From positions 62,001 to 126,000 of the forward strand of contig CAVSPO010000015.1 of the NCBI GenBank assembly GCA_963730005.1: DNA of 64,000 nucleotides, written 5' to 3'. Under the pieces are notes generated by a model. The model was not told the DNA's origin. It worked only from the letters and a program-made list of their open reading frames with translations, and ran no database searches. Made by a program: the position numbers and the translations under genes. Below, one piece after another: positions 18,334 to 26,848 of the stretch; positions within the stretch are counted from its first letter, which is position 1; every line of letters starts with the position of its first letter. This stretch comes from CAVSPO01 sp963730005. GTDB taxonomy: Bacteria; Actinomycetota; Actinomycetes; Propionibacteriales; Propionibacteriaceae.

Positions 18334-18493
18334 CGCGCCTCCTTTGAGTTTGTCGCCGATCCGGCTGGCATGTCGCCGGTCAGAGTAGAAGGCTACCGGC
18401 ACAGCCCAACCCCGGGCCGCCCCGGTTACCCTTCAGTCGGTGGTGGGCAGAACGCCGTCACCGATGACGGCCTGCGAAGGTGGAGTCAGACTA

Positions 18494-19093
18494 CTAGCCA
18501 TCGCACGACGGTTCACACGGGGACCCGAGCTTCAACTCCTCAAGGGTCTCACGAACCACCAGCACCAAGACGTCAGACCCGAAGCCTTTGCGCCCCAGCG
18601 CCCCAGCGAGCCGGCGATAGGCGGTTTCATGGGACAGACCACGCAGTGAAGTGGCTTTCTTGCTTGCCACCCGGCGGGCTGCCGCCAACTCGGACTCAAG
18701 GTCGATGCCCTCGACCGCAGTTGCGACGTGGGCCTCACCCAGCCCCTTGCGTCGCAACTCGAGACGGATGGCACGCCGGGACAGGTCGCGATGCTGATGC
18801 CTGCTGGTGGCCCACATGATGGCAAAAGCCTCGTCGTTGATCAAGCCCACCGTCTCAAAACGGTCCAACACAGACGTGCTGACCTCCGGCGGGACGCCCT
18901 TGCTGCTCAATGCCTGCGCCAACTCGGCCCTGCTTTGCGCTCGAAGTTCCAGCCTGCGGAGCGCAATCTCGCGAGCGAACGCGAACTGCTGTTCAAGACT
19001 CCGAGGAGCTTCGTCCTGTTCAGAGCCGGAAACCCGCCCCTGACGATGCCCCGAGGTGCGGCCCGAGGCATCATCACGTCGTCGATCGCCCAT
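18494..19093 (-). CDS. recX: Regulatory protein RecX
   Basis: Inhibitor/modulator of RecA filaments, 199 aa. Seen: tandem three-helix repeats with AREIALRRLELRAQSRAELAQALSSKGVP, VGLINDEAFAIMWATSRHQHRDLSRRAIRLELRRKGL and ETAYRRLAGALGRKGF. A charged N-terminal segment of ~30 residues precedes the fold. The ATG at 19093 comes one nt after the recA stop, so it is co-transcribed and translationally linked with recA. Confidence 0.93.
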   Translation of the reverse strand: MGDRRRDDASGRTSGHRQGRVSGSEQDEAPRSLEQQFAFAREIALRRLELRAQSRAELAQALSSKGVPPEVSTSVLDRFETVGLINDEAFAIMWATSRHQHRDLSRRAIRLELRRKGLGEAHVATAVEGIDLESELAAARRVASKKATSLRGLSHETAYRRLAGALGRKGFGSDVLVLVVRETLEELKLGSPCEPSCDG

Positions 19094-19094
19094 G

Positions 19095-20147
19095 TCAGAA
19101 GTCGATCTCGCCCGTCTCGGGATCGACACCCTCGGGGACGACTTCGTCCTCGGCTACCCCCATGGCAACCCGAATCCTGGCATCGATCTCATTGGCCACT
19201 TCGGGATGAGCAATCAGGAAGGCCCTGGCGTTCTCCTTGCCCTGGCCGAGCTGATCCTCACCGAAAGTGAACCAGGAGCCTGCCTTGCGCACCACACCGG
19301 CGTCTACACCCATGTCAATCAGGCTGCCCTCACGGCTGATGCCCTTGCCGTAGAGAATGTCGAACTCGGCCTGCTTGAACGGCGGCGCCACCTTGTTCTT
19401 GACGACCTTGACGCGGGTCCGGTTGCCCACCATGTCGCTGCCATCCTTCAACGTCTCTATCCGACGAACATCCAGACGAACCGTGCTGTAAAACTTCAAC
19501 GCCCGCCCGCCGGTCGTGGTTTCGGGGTTGCCGAACATCACGCCAATCTTCTCTCGTAGCTGGTTGATGAAGATGGCGGTGGTGCCAGCCGAACTCAGGG
19601 CTCCTGTCATCTTGCGCAGTGCCTGACTCATCAACCGGGCCTGCAGCCCCATGTGGCTGTCACCCATCTCGCCCTCGATCTCGGCTCGCGGGGTCAGCGC
19701 GGCCACCGAGTCGATCACGATGAGGGCAATCGCCCCCGAGCGAACCAAGGTGTCGGCAATTTCGAGGGCCTGCTCGCCGTTGTCCGGCTGACTGACCAGC
19801 AGTTCGTCGGTGTCGACCCCGAGGTTGTGTGCGTAGGTGGGATCAAGCGCGTGTTCGGCATCGATGAAGGCACAAATTCCCCCCAGCGCCTGAGCGCTCG
19901 CTATTGCATGCAAGGCGACCGTCGTCTTGCCACTGGACTCCGGACCGTAGATCTCCACGACGCGACCACGTGGCAGGCCGCCCACACCGAGGGCAATGTC
20001 AAGGGCAATGGAGCCGGTGGGGATGACCTCGATGGGTTGAATCTCATGGTCACCCAACCGCATGACGGCGCCTTTGCCGTGGGCCTTCTCGATCTGGGCC
20101 ATTGCGGCGCCAAGAGCCGCCTTCCTGTCTGCGACAGCCATGTCCAT
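19095..20147 (-). CDS. recA: Recombinase RecA
   Basis: ATP-dependent strand-exchange protein and co-protease for LexA cleavage. 350 aa, standard length, no intein. Walker A GPESSGKT at residues 68-75, Walker [13 protein letters not shown]1 [11 protein letters not shown]2 near [33 protein letters not shown] precedes the ATG. The upstream region (20148-20399) carries both a LexA box and a PafBC-type promoter, so two damage pathways are expected to act. recX follows immediately. Confidence 0.98.
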   Translation of the reverse strand: MDMAVADRKAALGAAMAQIEKAHGKGAVMRLGDHEIQPIEVIPTGSIALDIALGVGGLPRGRVVEIYGPESSGKTTVALHAIASAQALGGICAFIDAEHALDPTYAHNLGVDTDELLVSQPDNGEQALEIADTLVRSGAIALIVIDSVAALTPRAEIEGEMGDSHMGLQARLMSQALRKMTGALSSAGTTAIFINQLREKIGVMFGNPETTTGGRALKFYSTVRLDVRRIETLKDGSDMVGNRTRVKVVKNKVAPPFKQAEFDILYGKGISREGSLIDMGVDAGVVRKAGSWFTFGEDQLGQGKENARAFLIAHPEVANEIDARIRVAMGVAEDEVVPEGVDPETGEIDF

Positions 20148-20242
20148 TTCCTTTCCTCACCAGACCGGTCCGCACCGTTCTCTGGCCGCTCGGGCTGGTC
20201 TTCGTCCGCTTGCCGAAGATCCTGTCTCACCCATCGCCAAGG

Positions 20243-20265
20243 ACTGTACGGACCGGCTCGGACAA
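20243..20265 (-). promoter_or_regulatory. RecA-NDp (PafBC-dependent) type promoter of recA
   Basis: Minus strand: TTGTCCGAG (20257-20265), exactly 8 nt, then TACAGT (20243-20248). The mycobacterial RecA-NDp consensus is TTGTCRGTG-N8-TANNNT; this has 7 of 9 upstream matches plus the exact spacing and -10. It would give a ~90-nt leader for recA. pafB and pafC are present at 53.8-55.7 kb. Confidence 0.6.
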
Positions 20266-20299
20266 AGCGGCAAGCATGACCGAGCCTGTGGACAGCACC

Positions 20300-20315
20300 T
20301 CGACCGATCGGTCGA
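20300..20315. repeat. 16-bp perfect palindrome in the recA upstream region
   Basis: TCGACCGATCGGTCGA lies between the LexA box and the PafBC-type promoter. It does not fit the LexA consensus (no CGAAC). It may be an operator or chance. Confidence 0.4.
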
Positions 20316-20331
20316 CTGTGCACAACAATAT

Positions 20332-20347
20332 CCGAACGTCTGTTCGA
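20332..20347. promoter_or_regulatory. LexA (SOS) box upstream of recA
   Basis: CCGAACGTCTGTTCGA has one mismatch to TCGAAC-N4-GTTCGA. It is 185 bp upstream of the recA ATG, implying a distal LexA-controlled promoter in addition to the proximal PafBC-type one. Confidence 0.85.
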
Positions 20348-20399
20348 TAAAAACCGCCGCGCCGAAGTCCGACATCGTTCGCCAGGAGCGAATGGCACC

Positions 20400-20594
20400 T
20401 CACCGATCCCGCGGCTCCAGCTCCAGCGCAGTCCAAACAGCGCACCAGATGCGCTTGCAGGGCAGCCCGGCATGCAGTGCCTCCTCCACGGTGCGCCCAC
20501 CCAGGTCGGCCAACACCTGTTCGTGAGCCCAGGTGCGTACGTAGCCATCGCCGAGATGGGACGTCATTCGCTGCCAGAGCTCAGTTTCGCGCAC
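20400..20594 (-). CDS. DUF3046 family protein
   Basis: Small actinobacteria-specific protein of unknown function, 64 aa, full family length. Seen: REQ-like start RETELWQRMTSHLGDGYVRTWAHEQVLADLGGRTVEEALHAG and a C-terminal KRIWCAVWTALELEP. Habitually located just upstream of recA in actinobacteria, as here. GTG start at 20594, with a TAGATT -10 six nt upstream. Divergent from lhr. Confidence 0.88.
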   Translation of the reverse strand: MRETELWQRMTSHLGDGYVRTWAHEQVLADLGGRTVEEALHAGLPCKRIWCAVWTALELEPRDR

Positions 20595-20600
20595 GGTCCC

Positions 20601-20606
20601 AATCTA
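20601..20606 (-). promoter_or_regulatory. -10 element, leaderless promoter of the DUF3046 gene
   Basis: TAGATT on the minus strand, six nt before the GTG at 20594. Confidence 0.5.
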
Positions 20607-20661
20607 GGTCGCAGCCCAACCCGGACGCCCCAACCCGCGTCCTTCGCAGCCCGGACACAAG

Positions 20662-20684
20662 CTGTCGGTGCCGCGCGACACAAT
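20662..20684 (+). promoter_or_regulatory. RecA-NDp (PafBC-dependent) type promoter of lhr
   Basis: CTGTCGGTG (20662-20670), exactly 8 nt, then CACAAT (20679-20684). The upstream element matches 8 of 9 positions of TTGTCRGTG with perfect spacing; the -10 differs from TANNNT only in its first base. It predicts DNA-damage induction of lhr through PafBC. Confidence 0.6.
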
Positions 20685-20709
20685 GAAGACCAGACCATCT
20701 GGAGGAGCC

Positions 20710-23700
20710 ATGATCGCAGGGGTGAAGGCCAGCACCACGTTGGCGGGGTTCACGCGGCCCGTCCGCCAGTGGTTCCGTGACGTCTTCCCCTCCCCCACTT
20801 CAGCGCAGGTCGCTGCCTGGCAAACCATCGGAAAGGGCGACAACGCCCTGATCATCGCACCCACGGGGTCAGGCAAGACGCTGGCGGCCTTTCTGCACAG
20901 CCTCGACCGGCTTTGCCGCGAGCCCAACAAGGGCAAGGTTCGGGTGCTGTACATCTCGCCTTTGAAGGCGCTGGCGGTCGATGTCGAACGCAACCTTCGC
21001 GCCCCCTTGCGCGGCATCCAGGAAACTGCCGCCGGGCTCGGCGTGCCGGTGCCCGAGGTCAGTGTCGCCGTGCGATCAGGCGACACCAGCTCCAACGAGC
21101 GTCGCCGGTTGCTGCTCCACCCGCCTGACATCCTGATCACCACACCCGAGTCCTTGTTCCTGATGCTGTCGAGTCAGGTGGCTGGGACCCTAGACGGTCT
21201 AGAGACCATCATTGTGGACGAGGTGCATTACGTCGCCGGCACCAAACGTGGAGCCCACCTGATGGTCAGCCTGGAGCGGCTGGACGACCTCAACGCGAAC
21301 GGCCCCTCGCAGCGAATCGGGCTGTCAGCCACCGTTCGCCCAGCCGACAGGGTCGCCCGTTTCCTCGGCGGCAGCCATCCTGTGAAGGTGATTCGTCCCC
21401 CCGCCGGCAAGATCGTGCAGCTGGACGTCCTGGTGGGCGTGGACGACATGACCCAGCTCGCGACTCCCGCCGAGCTCGGCCACCGCAACGCCCCGCCATC
21501 GATCTGGCCGCACATCGAGGAGCAGGTGCTCGACCTGATCACCACGCACGGGTCAACCATCTGTTTCGTCAACTCCCGACGTATCGCTGAGCGAATGACC
21601 GCACATCTGAACGAGCTGTACGCCGAGCGTCTCGAGGCGTCTGCGGCGACGACAAGACCGCTGGTGGATGTGAACGGTCACGGTCCCCCCAGCGACAACG
21701 AAACACCCGACACAGGCTTCCCCCTGATCGCTGAAGCCCACCACGGCTCCGTCAGCAAGGAACGACGCGCCCAGGTCGAGGCGGCGCTGAAGGCAGGCAG
21801 CCTACGCTGCGTGGTGGCCACCAGTTCCCTGGAGCTCGGCATCGACATGGGGGCGGTCGACCTGGTCATCCAGATTGCCTCGCCTCCCTCGGTTGCCAGC
21901 GGGCTACAGCGCGTGGGTCGCGCCGGGCACCATGTGGGGGCGGTTTCACAGGGGTCCATCTTTCCCACCTCCCGAGCTGACCTGTTGGAAGCCGCGGTGG
22001 TCGTCGAGGGCATGCTCGCCGGCGACATCGAGCCAGTCCGTTCGCTGCGCAACCCCTTGGACGTGTTGGCCCAGCAGCTGGTGTCGACGTGCCTGGATCA
22101 CCCCCGCACCGCCCAGTCCATGTTCGAGATGGTGCGGCGCGTGGACTGCTACCGCGAGCTGCCACGATCGGCCTTTGACGGCGTGCTGGACATGTTGTGC
22201 GGCCGCTACCCCAGCGAGGACTTCGCCGAACTGCGGCCCAAGCTGGTCTGGGACCGCGGCACCGATCTGGTGGTCGCACGGCCCGGGTCACGGCGGCTGG
22301 TGACGACCAGCGGAGGCACGATACCTGACCGTGGCCTGTTCGGCGTGTTTCTGGTCGGCGACCCAGACGCTGTCGGGACGCATCAGGCCGGTCGCAGAGT
22401 GGGCGAACTGGACGAAGAGATGGTCCACGAGTCACGCATCGGTGACGTCTTCACGCTTGGCACGTCGTCGTGGCGAGTCGAACAGATCACTCCCAACCAG
22501 GTGCTGGTGTCCCCAGCGCCGGGCGCGCCGGGCCGAGCGCCCTTCTGGAAAGGGGACTCCTTCTCGCGCCCAACCGAGCTGGGCCGCGCGATCGGGGCCT
22601 TCACCAGGGAAATGACCACCGTGGCACCCGCTGCGGCGCGTCAACGTGGCGTGGATGCGGGGTTGGACGACCGGGCGACCTGCAACCTGCTCAACTACCT
22701 GGGCGATCAGCAACAAGCCACCGGACAGTTGCCGAGCGACACCACCGTCCTGCTGGAGCGTTTCCGTGACGAGCTCGGCGCCTGGCGGGTCTGCATCCAT
22801 TGCAGCCTTGGCTCATCCGTGCTGACGCCGTGGTCCTTGGCCATCGAGCGACATGCCAGGGACCGCCACGGCGTCGACGTGCGGGCCACTGTCACCAACG
22901 ACGGCATCATCCTTCGGATTCCCGACGTCGAGGGCGCACCCCCGGGACCGGAGTTGCTGTACCTCGACGCCGACAGTATCGAGTCGATCGTCGCTGAAGA
23001 GGTGCTCGGCTCCGCGTTGTTCGCTGCCCGCTTTCGTGAGTGTTCAGCACGGGCACTACTACTGCCCCGACGCGACCCCGGCAAGCGTTCCCCACTGTGG
23101 CAGCAGCGGCTACGGGCCTCGCAGCTGCTCACTGTCGCCAGCAACTATCCGGACTTCCCCATCACCCTGGAGACGATGCGGGAATGTCTGGAGGACGTGT
23201 TCGACCTGCCCGCGCTGCATCGATTGCTCCGCGACATCGCAGCCCGGCGGATGGCCCTGGTAGTGGTCGAGACCGAGCAGCCGTCGCCTTTTGCCCGCTC
23301 GCTGATGTTCGGTTACACGGGCCAGTTCATCTACGACCAGGATCAACCGTTGGCTGAACGGCGGCTGGCCGCGCTCAGCCTTGATCCCCAACGGTTGACC
23401 GAGCTGCTCGGCCAAAGCGCCAGCGAGGAGCTGCTGACTGCGGCGATGGTTCGCGAGGTTGATACCAAGCTGCAGCGCCTCGAGCCTGCCGGGCGCGCCG
23501 GCAGCCTGGAGCAGCTGTGGGATTTGTTGCGAACCCTGGGCCCGTTGACTGTCCCGGAATGCCTGGCCCGCTCCAGCAGTCCGGAAACCGAGCAATGGCT
23601 GGCCACCCTGATCAAGTCGGGCCGAGTGGCCACCTGCCAACTCAATGGACGCGAGATGGTCGCCATCAGTGATGATCTTCGGCTGGTGCATACTGCCCTG

Positions 23701-25197
23701 GGCATGCCACCCATCGCCCAGGCACCCGGTGGCCCTGACGAGGCGCTGGATCGGCTGCTCATCCGTTGGCTGTTGCACCACGCAGTGAGCAGCGCTCCAG
23801 AAATTGCAGATCGCTACGGGGTCCCGGTTGAACGGGTCCGTCGTCGCATGGCCCACCTGGTCAGCGTCGGGACGGTGCTGCAGGGGTCCTTCACGACGGG
23901 GGCAGCGGAAACCCAGTACTGCCATCACGAGGTGCTTGACCTGCTGAAACGGCGAGCCCTGGCTCACCTGCGCTCCCAGGTTGAGTCGGTCGACCAGCGG
24001 CAGTTCGCCCGCTTCCTGCCGAATTGGCAGGGCCTGGCGACCCCCGGGCTTGGCGTGGACGCAGTGTTGGCCGCCATTGATCAGCTCGCCGGGTACCCGA
24101 TTCCTGCCTCCATGGTGGAGGCGTTCGTGTTGGCTGCACGGGTCCGCGATTACCAGCCAGGCATGCTCGATGAGCTCGTCCATGCCGGCGAAGTGGTGTG
24201 GACCGGTCACGGCCAGCTGGGCCAACATGACGGCTGGGTGCAGCTGTGGCCGCGAGAGCTGGTGTTGACCCAGCCTGGTGGAGCGGAGTTGACGCCGCCC
24301 GCCGAATGGCTGGCCGCCAGACTAGCCGGCGGCGGTGCCTGGCGCCTGGACGACCTGGCCACCGACGAGCACCCGCCATCAGCCCTCATCGCTGCAGTCT
24401 GGGAGTTGGCGTGGAGCGGCAGGGTGACGGCGGACAGCTTCGGCCCGGTCCGGGAGCTGTCCAGGCACGGCGCAGTGCGTCGGACGCAGAACGTCTCGCC
24501 ACGGCGACGGATGTTGACACGCCCGCCCCGACCTGGCGTGCCGCGCTGGGGCCCGGTGGGACGTTGGTCGTTGGTGGAGCCGACCGACACGGGTGCGCCC
24601 GCCCTGGTGCGCGCAGTGGAACTCGAGCTGGGCCGCTATGGGGTCCTGACCCGAGGCAGTGTCCTGACTGAAACGTTGACGCCCAACTATCCGGACGTCT
24701 ATCGGGTGCTGTCAGCAATGGAGGATGTCGGCTCCACCCGCCGCGGTTTTTTCATTGCAGGTTTGGGGGCAGCTCAATTCGCACTTCCGGGCGCTGTGGA
24801 CCGGTTGCGTGGCACTGAGAAGTGCCCGGGTCTTCTCCTGGCATCCTGTGATCCCGCCAATCCGTTCGGCGCCGCCCTGCCCTGGCCCGCCACCCAGGGG
24901 CACCGGCCCGCGCGCAAGGCAGGGTCCCTGGTCGTGCTGGACGACGGATACCCGGTCATCTACCTGGAACGCGGTGCCCACACCCTGATCACGTTCGCGC
25001 AGGCGAGCCCTGATCAGCTTGACCGGGCGCTGAGCCAGTTGGCTGCCGCTGTTGACACCGGCCACTTGGGTGCCGTGACGATCCGGAGAGTGAACGCTGC
25101 CCCTGCCTTGCAGGAGCTTCAGCTGGGCGTCGCTCTGGAAAGGGCAGGTTTCGTGATGGTCCCGCAGGGCTACCGTCGGCGACGCACCCGGGAGTGA
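20710..25197 (+). CDS. lhr: ATP-dependent 3'-5' DNA helicase Lhr
   Basis: Large helicase-related protein linked to DNA repair. 1495 aa, close to mycobacterial Lhr. Order: RecA-like domains with Walker [22 protein letters not shown] near residues 43-63, VLYISPLKALAVD, DEVH box IIVDEVHYVAGTKRG near 178, SAT motif GLSATVRP, motifs V/VI LELGIDMGAVDLVIQ and LQRVGRAGHHVG. A winged-helix and Lhr core domain and a long C-terminal domain (~900-1495) of less clear role follow. ATG 20710 is chosen because GGAGGAG precedes it and the promoter motif ends at 20684; an earlier in-frame ATG at 20683 overlaps that -10. Confidence 0.94.
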   Translation: MIAGVKASTTLAGFTRPVRQWFRDVFPSPTSAQVAAWQTIGKGDNALIIAPTGSGKTLAAFLHSLDRLCREPNKGKVRVLYISPLKALAVDVERNLRAPLRGIQETAAGLGVPVPEVSVAVRSGDTSSNERRRLLLHPPDILITTPESLFLMLSSQVAGTLDGLETIIVDEVHYVAGTKRGAHLMVSLERLDDLNANGPSQRIGLSATVRPADRVARFLGGSHPVKVIRPPAGKIVQLDVLVGVDDMTQLATPAELGHRNAPPSIWPHIEEQVLDLITTHGSTICFVNSRRIAERMTAHLNELYAERLEASAATTRPLVDVNGHGPPSDNETPDTGFPLIAEAHHGSVSKERRAQVEAALKAGSLRCVVATSSLELGIDMGAVDLVIQIASPPSVASGLQRVGRAGHHVGAVSQGSIFPTSRADLLEAAVVVEGMLAGDIEPVRSLRNPLDVLAQQLVSTCLDHPRTAQSMFEMVRRVDCYRELPRSAFDGVLDMLCGRYPSEDFAELRPKLVWDRGTDLVVARPGSRRLVTTSGGTIPDRGLFGVFLVGDPDAVGTHQAGRRVGELDEEMVHESRIGDVFTLGTSSWRVEQITPNQVLVSPAPGAPGRAPFWKGDSFSRPTELGRAIGAFTREMTTVAPAAARQRGVDAGLDDRATCNLLNYLGDQQQATGQLPSDTTVLLERFRDELGAWRVCIHCSLGSSVLTPWSLAIERHARDRHGVDVRATVTNDGIILRIPDVEGAPPGPELLYLDADSIESIVAEEVLGSALFAARFRECSARALLLPRRDPGKRSPLWQQRLRASQLLTVASNYPDFPITLETMRECLEDVFDLPALHRLLRDIAARRMALVVVETEQPSPFARSLMFGYTGQFIYDQDQPLAERRLAALSLDPQRLTELLGQSASEELLTAAMVREVDTKLQRLEPAGRAGSLEQLWDLLRTLGPLTVPECLARSSSPETEQWLATLIKSGRVATCQLNGREMVAISDDLRLVHTALGMPPIAQAPGGPDEALDRLLIRWLLHHAVSSAPEIADRYGVPVERVRRRMAHLVSVGTVLQGSFTTGAAETQYCHHEVLDLLKRRALAHLRSQVESVDQRQFARFLPNWQGLATPGLGVDAVLAAIDQLAGYPIPASMVEAFVLAARVRDYQPGMLDELVHAGEVVWTGHGQLGQHDGWVQLWPRELVLTQPGGAELTPPAEWLAARLAGGGAWRLDDLATDEHPPSALIAAVWELAWSGRVTADSFGPVRELSRHGAVRRTQNVSPRRRMLTRPPRPGVPRWGPVGRWSLVEPTDTGAPALVRAVELELGRYGVLTRGSVLTETLTPNYPDVYRVLSAMEDVGSTRRGFFIAGLGAAQFALPGAVDRLRGTEKCPGLLLASCDPANPFGAALPWPATQGHRPARKAGSLVVLDDGYPVIYLERGAHTLITFAQASPDQLDRALSQLAAAVDTGHLGAVTIRRVNAAPALQELQLGVALERAGFVMVPQGYRRRRTRE

Positions 25198-25243
25198 AAA
25201 TAACCTCAGATGCAGGTCAACGGACGTCGTGAACTCGGGTTGT

Positions 25244-25516
25244 TCAGGCCGCAGATCCAGCGAGCACACGGCTGTTCTCACTGGCAGCGAGTTTCTCGCT
25301 CACACTGAGGAAGGTCTGCGAAGGCGGCACCCCGAGCGCGTTGCAAATGGCGTAAATGAGTTCACTGGACGCTTCCTTCTGTCCACGCTCCACCTCGGAG
25401 AGGTAACCCAAGCTGACACGAGCCGCCAAGGAAACCTCCCTCAGCGTGCGACCCTGGGCAATCCGCTGCTCACGAAACGCCTCTCCCAACAACTCACGGA
25501 CAAGTCTGGGCTTCAT
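25244..25516 (-). CDS. clgR: XRE-family regulator, ClgR-like
   Basis: Helix-turn-helix activator that in other actinobacteria controls clp protease genes. 90 aa. The HTH spans residues 11-66: [49 protein letters not shown]. It ends in VLAGSAA; a terminal Ala-Ala is the known ClpP-recognised degron of Streptomyces ClgR, suggesting feedback proteolysis. Position downstream of pgsA-cinA matches the conserved actinobacterial context. 134 bp separate it from cinA. Convergent with lhr. Confidence 0.85.
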   Translation of the reverse strand: MKPRLVRELLGEAFREQRIAQGRTLREVSLAARVSLGYLSEVERGQKEASSELIYAICNALGVPPSQTFLSVSEKLAASENSRVLAGSAA

Positions 25517-25650
25517 TGTCGTCTCCCGCCGCTGTGCCGAATCTCGGACTTGTCATGTGGAACCAATCCAAGGTCACCTGCATTCCCACATTCGGGCACG
25601 AGTTCCGGATCGAGCGACAATGACCACCCGGAAAGGAGCGCAGGCCCAGA

Positions 25651-26136
25651 TCAGGGCTCCGTCCCGACGCACTCCAGAGCGAACGTGAGGGCGCTTTCAA
25701 CGGTTGCAGCCCGTACTTGTCCCCGATCACCGGCCTGGCACAGGCGACGCACGGCCACCCGGTGTCCGCCCGGACCGGGCCAGCAGACCGCGAGCCACAC
25801 CAGCCCGGGAGCCACGCCGTCCTCGCTGTCTGGTCCGGCCACCCCGGTGGTGGCGATCGCAACGTCAGCCGCGCAGGCACGAGCAGCACCGGCTGCCATC
25901 TCGCGGGCGGTTCGGGAGTTGATCACCCCGTGAATGGCGACAAAATCGGCGTCCACCCCGGCCAGGGAGACCTTGAGGTCGGTGGCGTAGGTGATCAAAC
26001 CGCCCCGGAAGACTCGGGATGAGCCCGGCACGGACGTGATGATGGCTCCCACACCCCCGCCGGTGAGCGACTCGCAGGTCGCGAGCGTCCAGCCCCTGGC
26101 CCAGCAGGCGTCCAGCAGAGCGGCTGCCAAGGCCAT
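25651..26136 (-). CDS. CinA C-terminal-domain protein (nicotinamide-nucleotide amidohydrolase type)
   Basis: Likely PncC-type NMN deamidase, 161 aa: only the CinA C-terminal domain, without the N-terminal MoaB-like domain. Seen: LATCESLTGGGVGAIITSVPGSSRVFRGGLITYATDLKVSLAGV, HGVINSRTAREMAAGA, IATTGVAGPDS. The start is uncertain: ATG 26136 is used, but GTG 26139 and TTG 26145 are in frame and no clear ribosome binding site decides. Part of the ftsK-rimO-pgsA-cinA-clgR run. Confidence 0.88.
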   Translation of the reverse strand: MALAAALLDACWARGWTLATCESLTGGGVGAIITSVPGSSRVFRGGLITYATDLKVSLAGVDADFVAIHGVINSRTAREMAAGAARACAADVAIATTGVAGPDSEDGVAPGLVWLAVCWPGPGGHRVAVRRLCQAGDRGQVRAATVESALTFALECVGTEP

Positions 26137-26173
26137 CACGCGCAACCCGTCGGTGCCACCAGGCGAGAGTTCG

Positions 26174-26815
26174 TCATGTGGGTTTCCGCACCTGGCTGAT
26201 GTCGACAGCGTGCCCAGCGGCCAGCGCCGCCTTGCGCAGCCGTCGTGCCTCCCGCAGATAGTCGAGGCCTGTCAGCACGGTGAGGGCAAAAGCAAGGATC
26301 ATTACCGCCCACTTCGCCACCACCCACGCTGTCGGCGCGTTCGGCAGCCAGAGCAGGAACATCGGCAGCGCCACCGACTGGAGCAGGGTCTTGAGTTTTC
26401 CACCCCGATTGGCGGACATCACGCCGTACTTGAGCACCGCAAAGCGCATGGCAGTGATCCCCCACTCCCGCACCAGCACGATGATGGTGAGCCACCATGG
26501 CAACTCCCCCACGATGGACAGCCCCAGGAACGCCATTCCGGTCAGTGCCTTGTCCGCGATCGAGTCCCAGAGCTTGCCGAAATTCGTGATCAGGTCATAC
26601 TTGCGGGCGATGTGGCCATCCGCGAGATCCGTGAGGATGGCCAACACGAAGACGCCGGTGGTGGCGAACCGCCACCCCTGATCATGAGGATGGGCCAACA
26701 GCATCCAGGCGAAGATCGGGACGGCCAGGATACGTAGCAGCGTCAACACGTTGGGAACGTTCCAGGCAAAATCCCAGGTCGACCGCGGCTCGGGCCCACC
26801 GGCTGGTGCTGTCAT
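26174..26815 (-). CDS. pgsA: CDP-diacylglycerol-glycerol-3-phosphate 3-phosphatidyltransferase
   Basis: Makes phosphatidylglycerophosphate in the membrane. 213 aa with about four to five membrane segments. The CDP-alcohol phosphotransferase motif DG-x2-AR-x8-G-x3-D-x3-D is intact in DLADGHIARKYDLITNFGKLWDSIADK (about residues 62-88). Follows rimO on the same strand (~33 bp gap) and precedes cinA. Phosphatidylinositol synthase would be an alternative, but the rimO-pgsA-cinA context favours PgsA. Confidence 0.92.
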   Translation of the reverse strand: MTAPAGGPEPRSTWDFAWNVPNVLTLLRILAVPIFAWMLLAHPHDQGWRFATTGVFVLAILTDLADGHIARKYDLITNFGKLWDSIADKALTGMAFLGLSIVGELPWWLTIIVLVREWGITAMRFAVLKYGVMSANRGGKLKTLLQSVALPMFLLWLPNAPTAWVVAKWAVMILAFALTVLTGLDYLREARRLRKAALAAGHAVDISQVRKPT

Positions 26816-26848
26816 CAGGCTCCTCTGGCGGGTTCACGGATCTTCGCT

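Noticed and set aside
18452..18472. Hairpin between recX and rny as terminator
   Set aside because: Only a 7-bp GCCGTCA/TGACGGC stem with no T-tract in either direction.
23110..24228. 372-codon minus-strand frame inside lhr
   Set aside because: Antisense to the conserved Lhr C-terminal region; no motif and no promoter or ribosome binding site.
25517..25650. ClgR operator upstream of clgR
   Set aside because: Only a weak CGC-N5-CCG match was found, too poor to report as a site.
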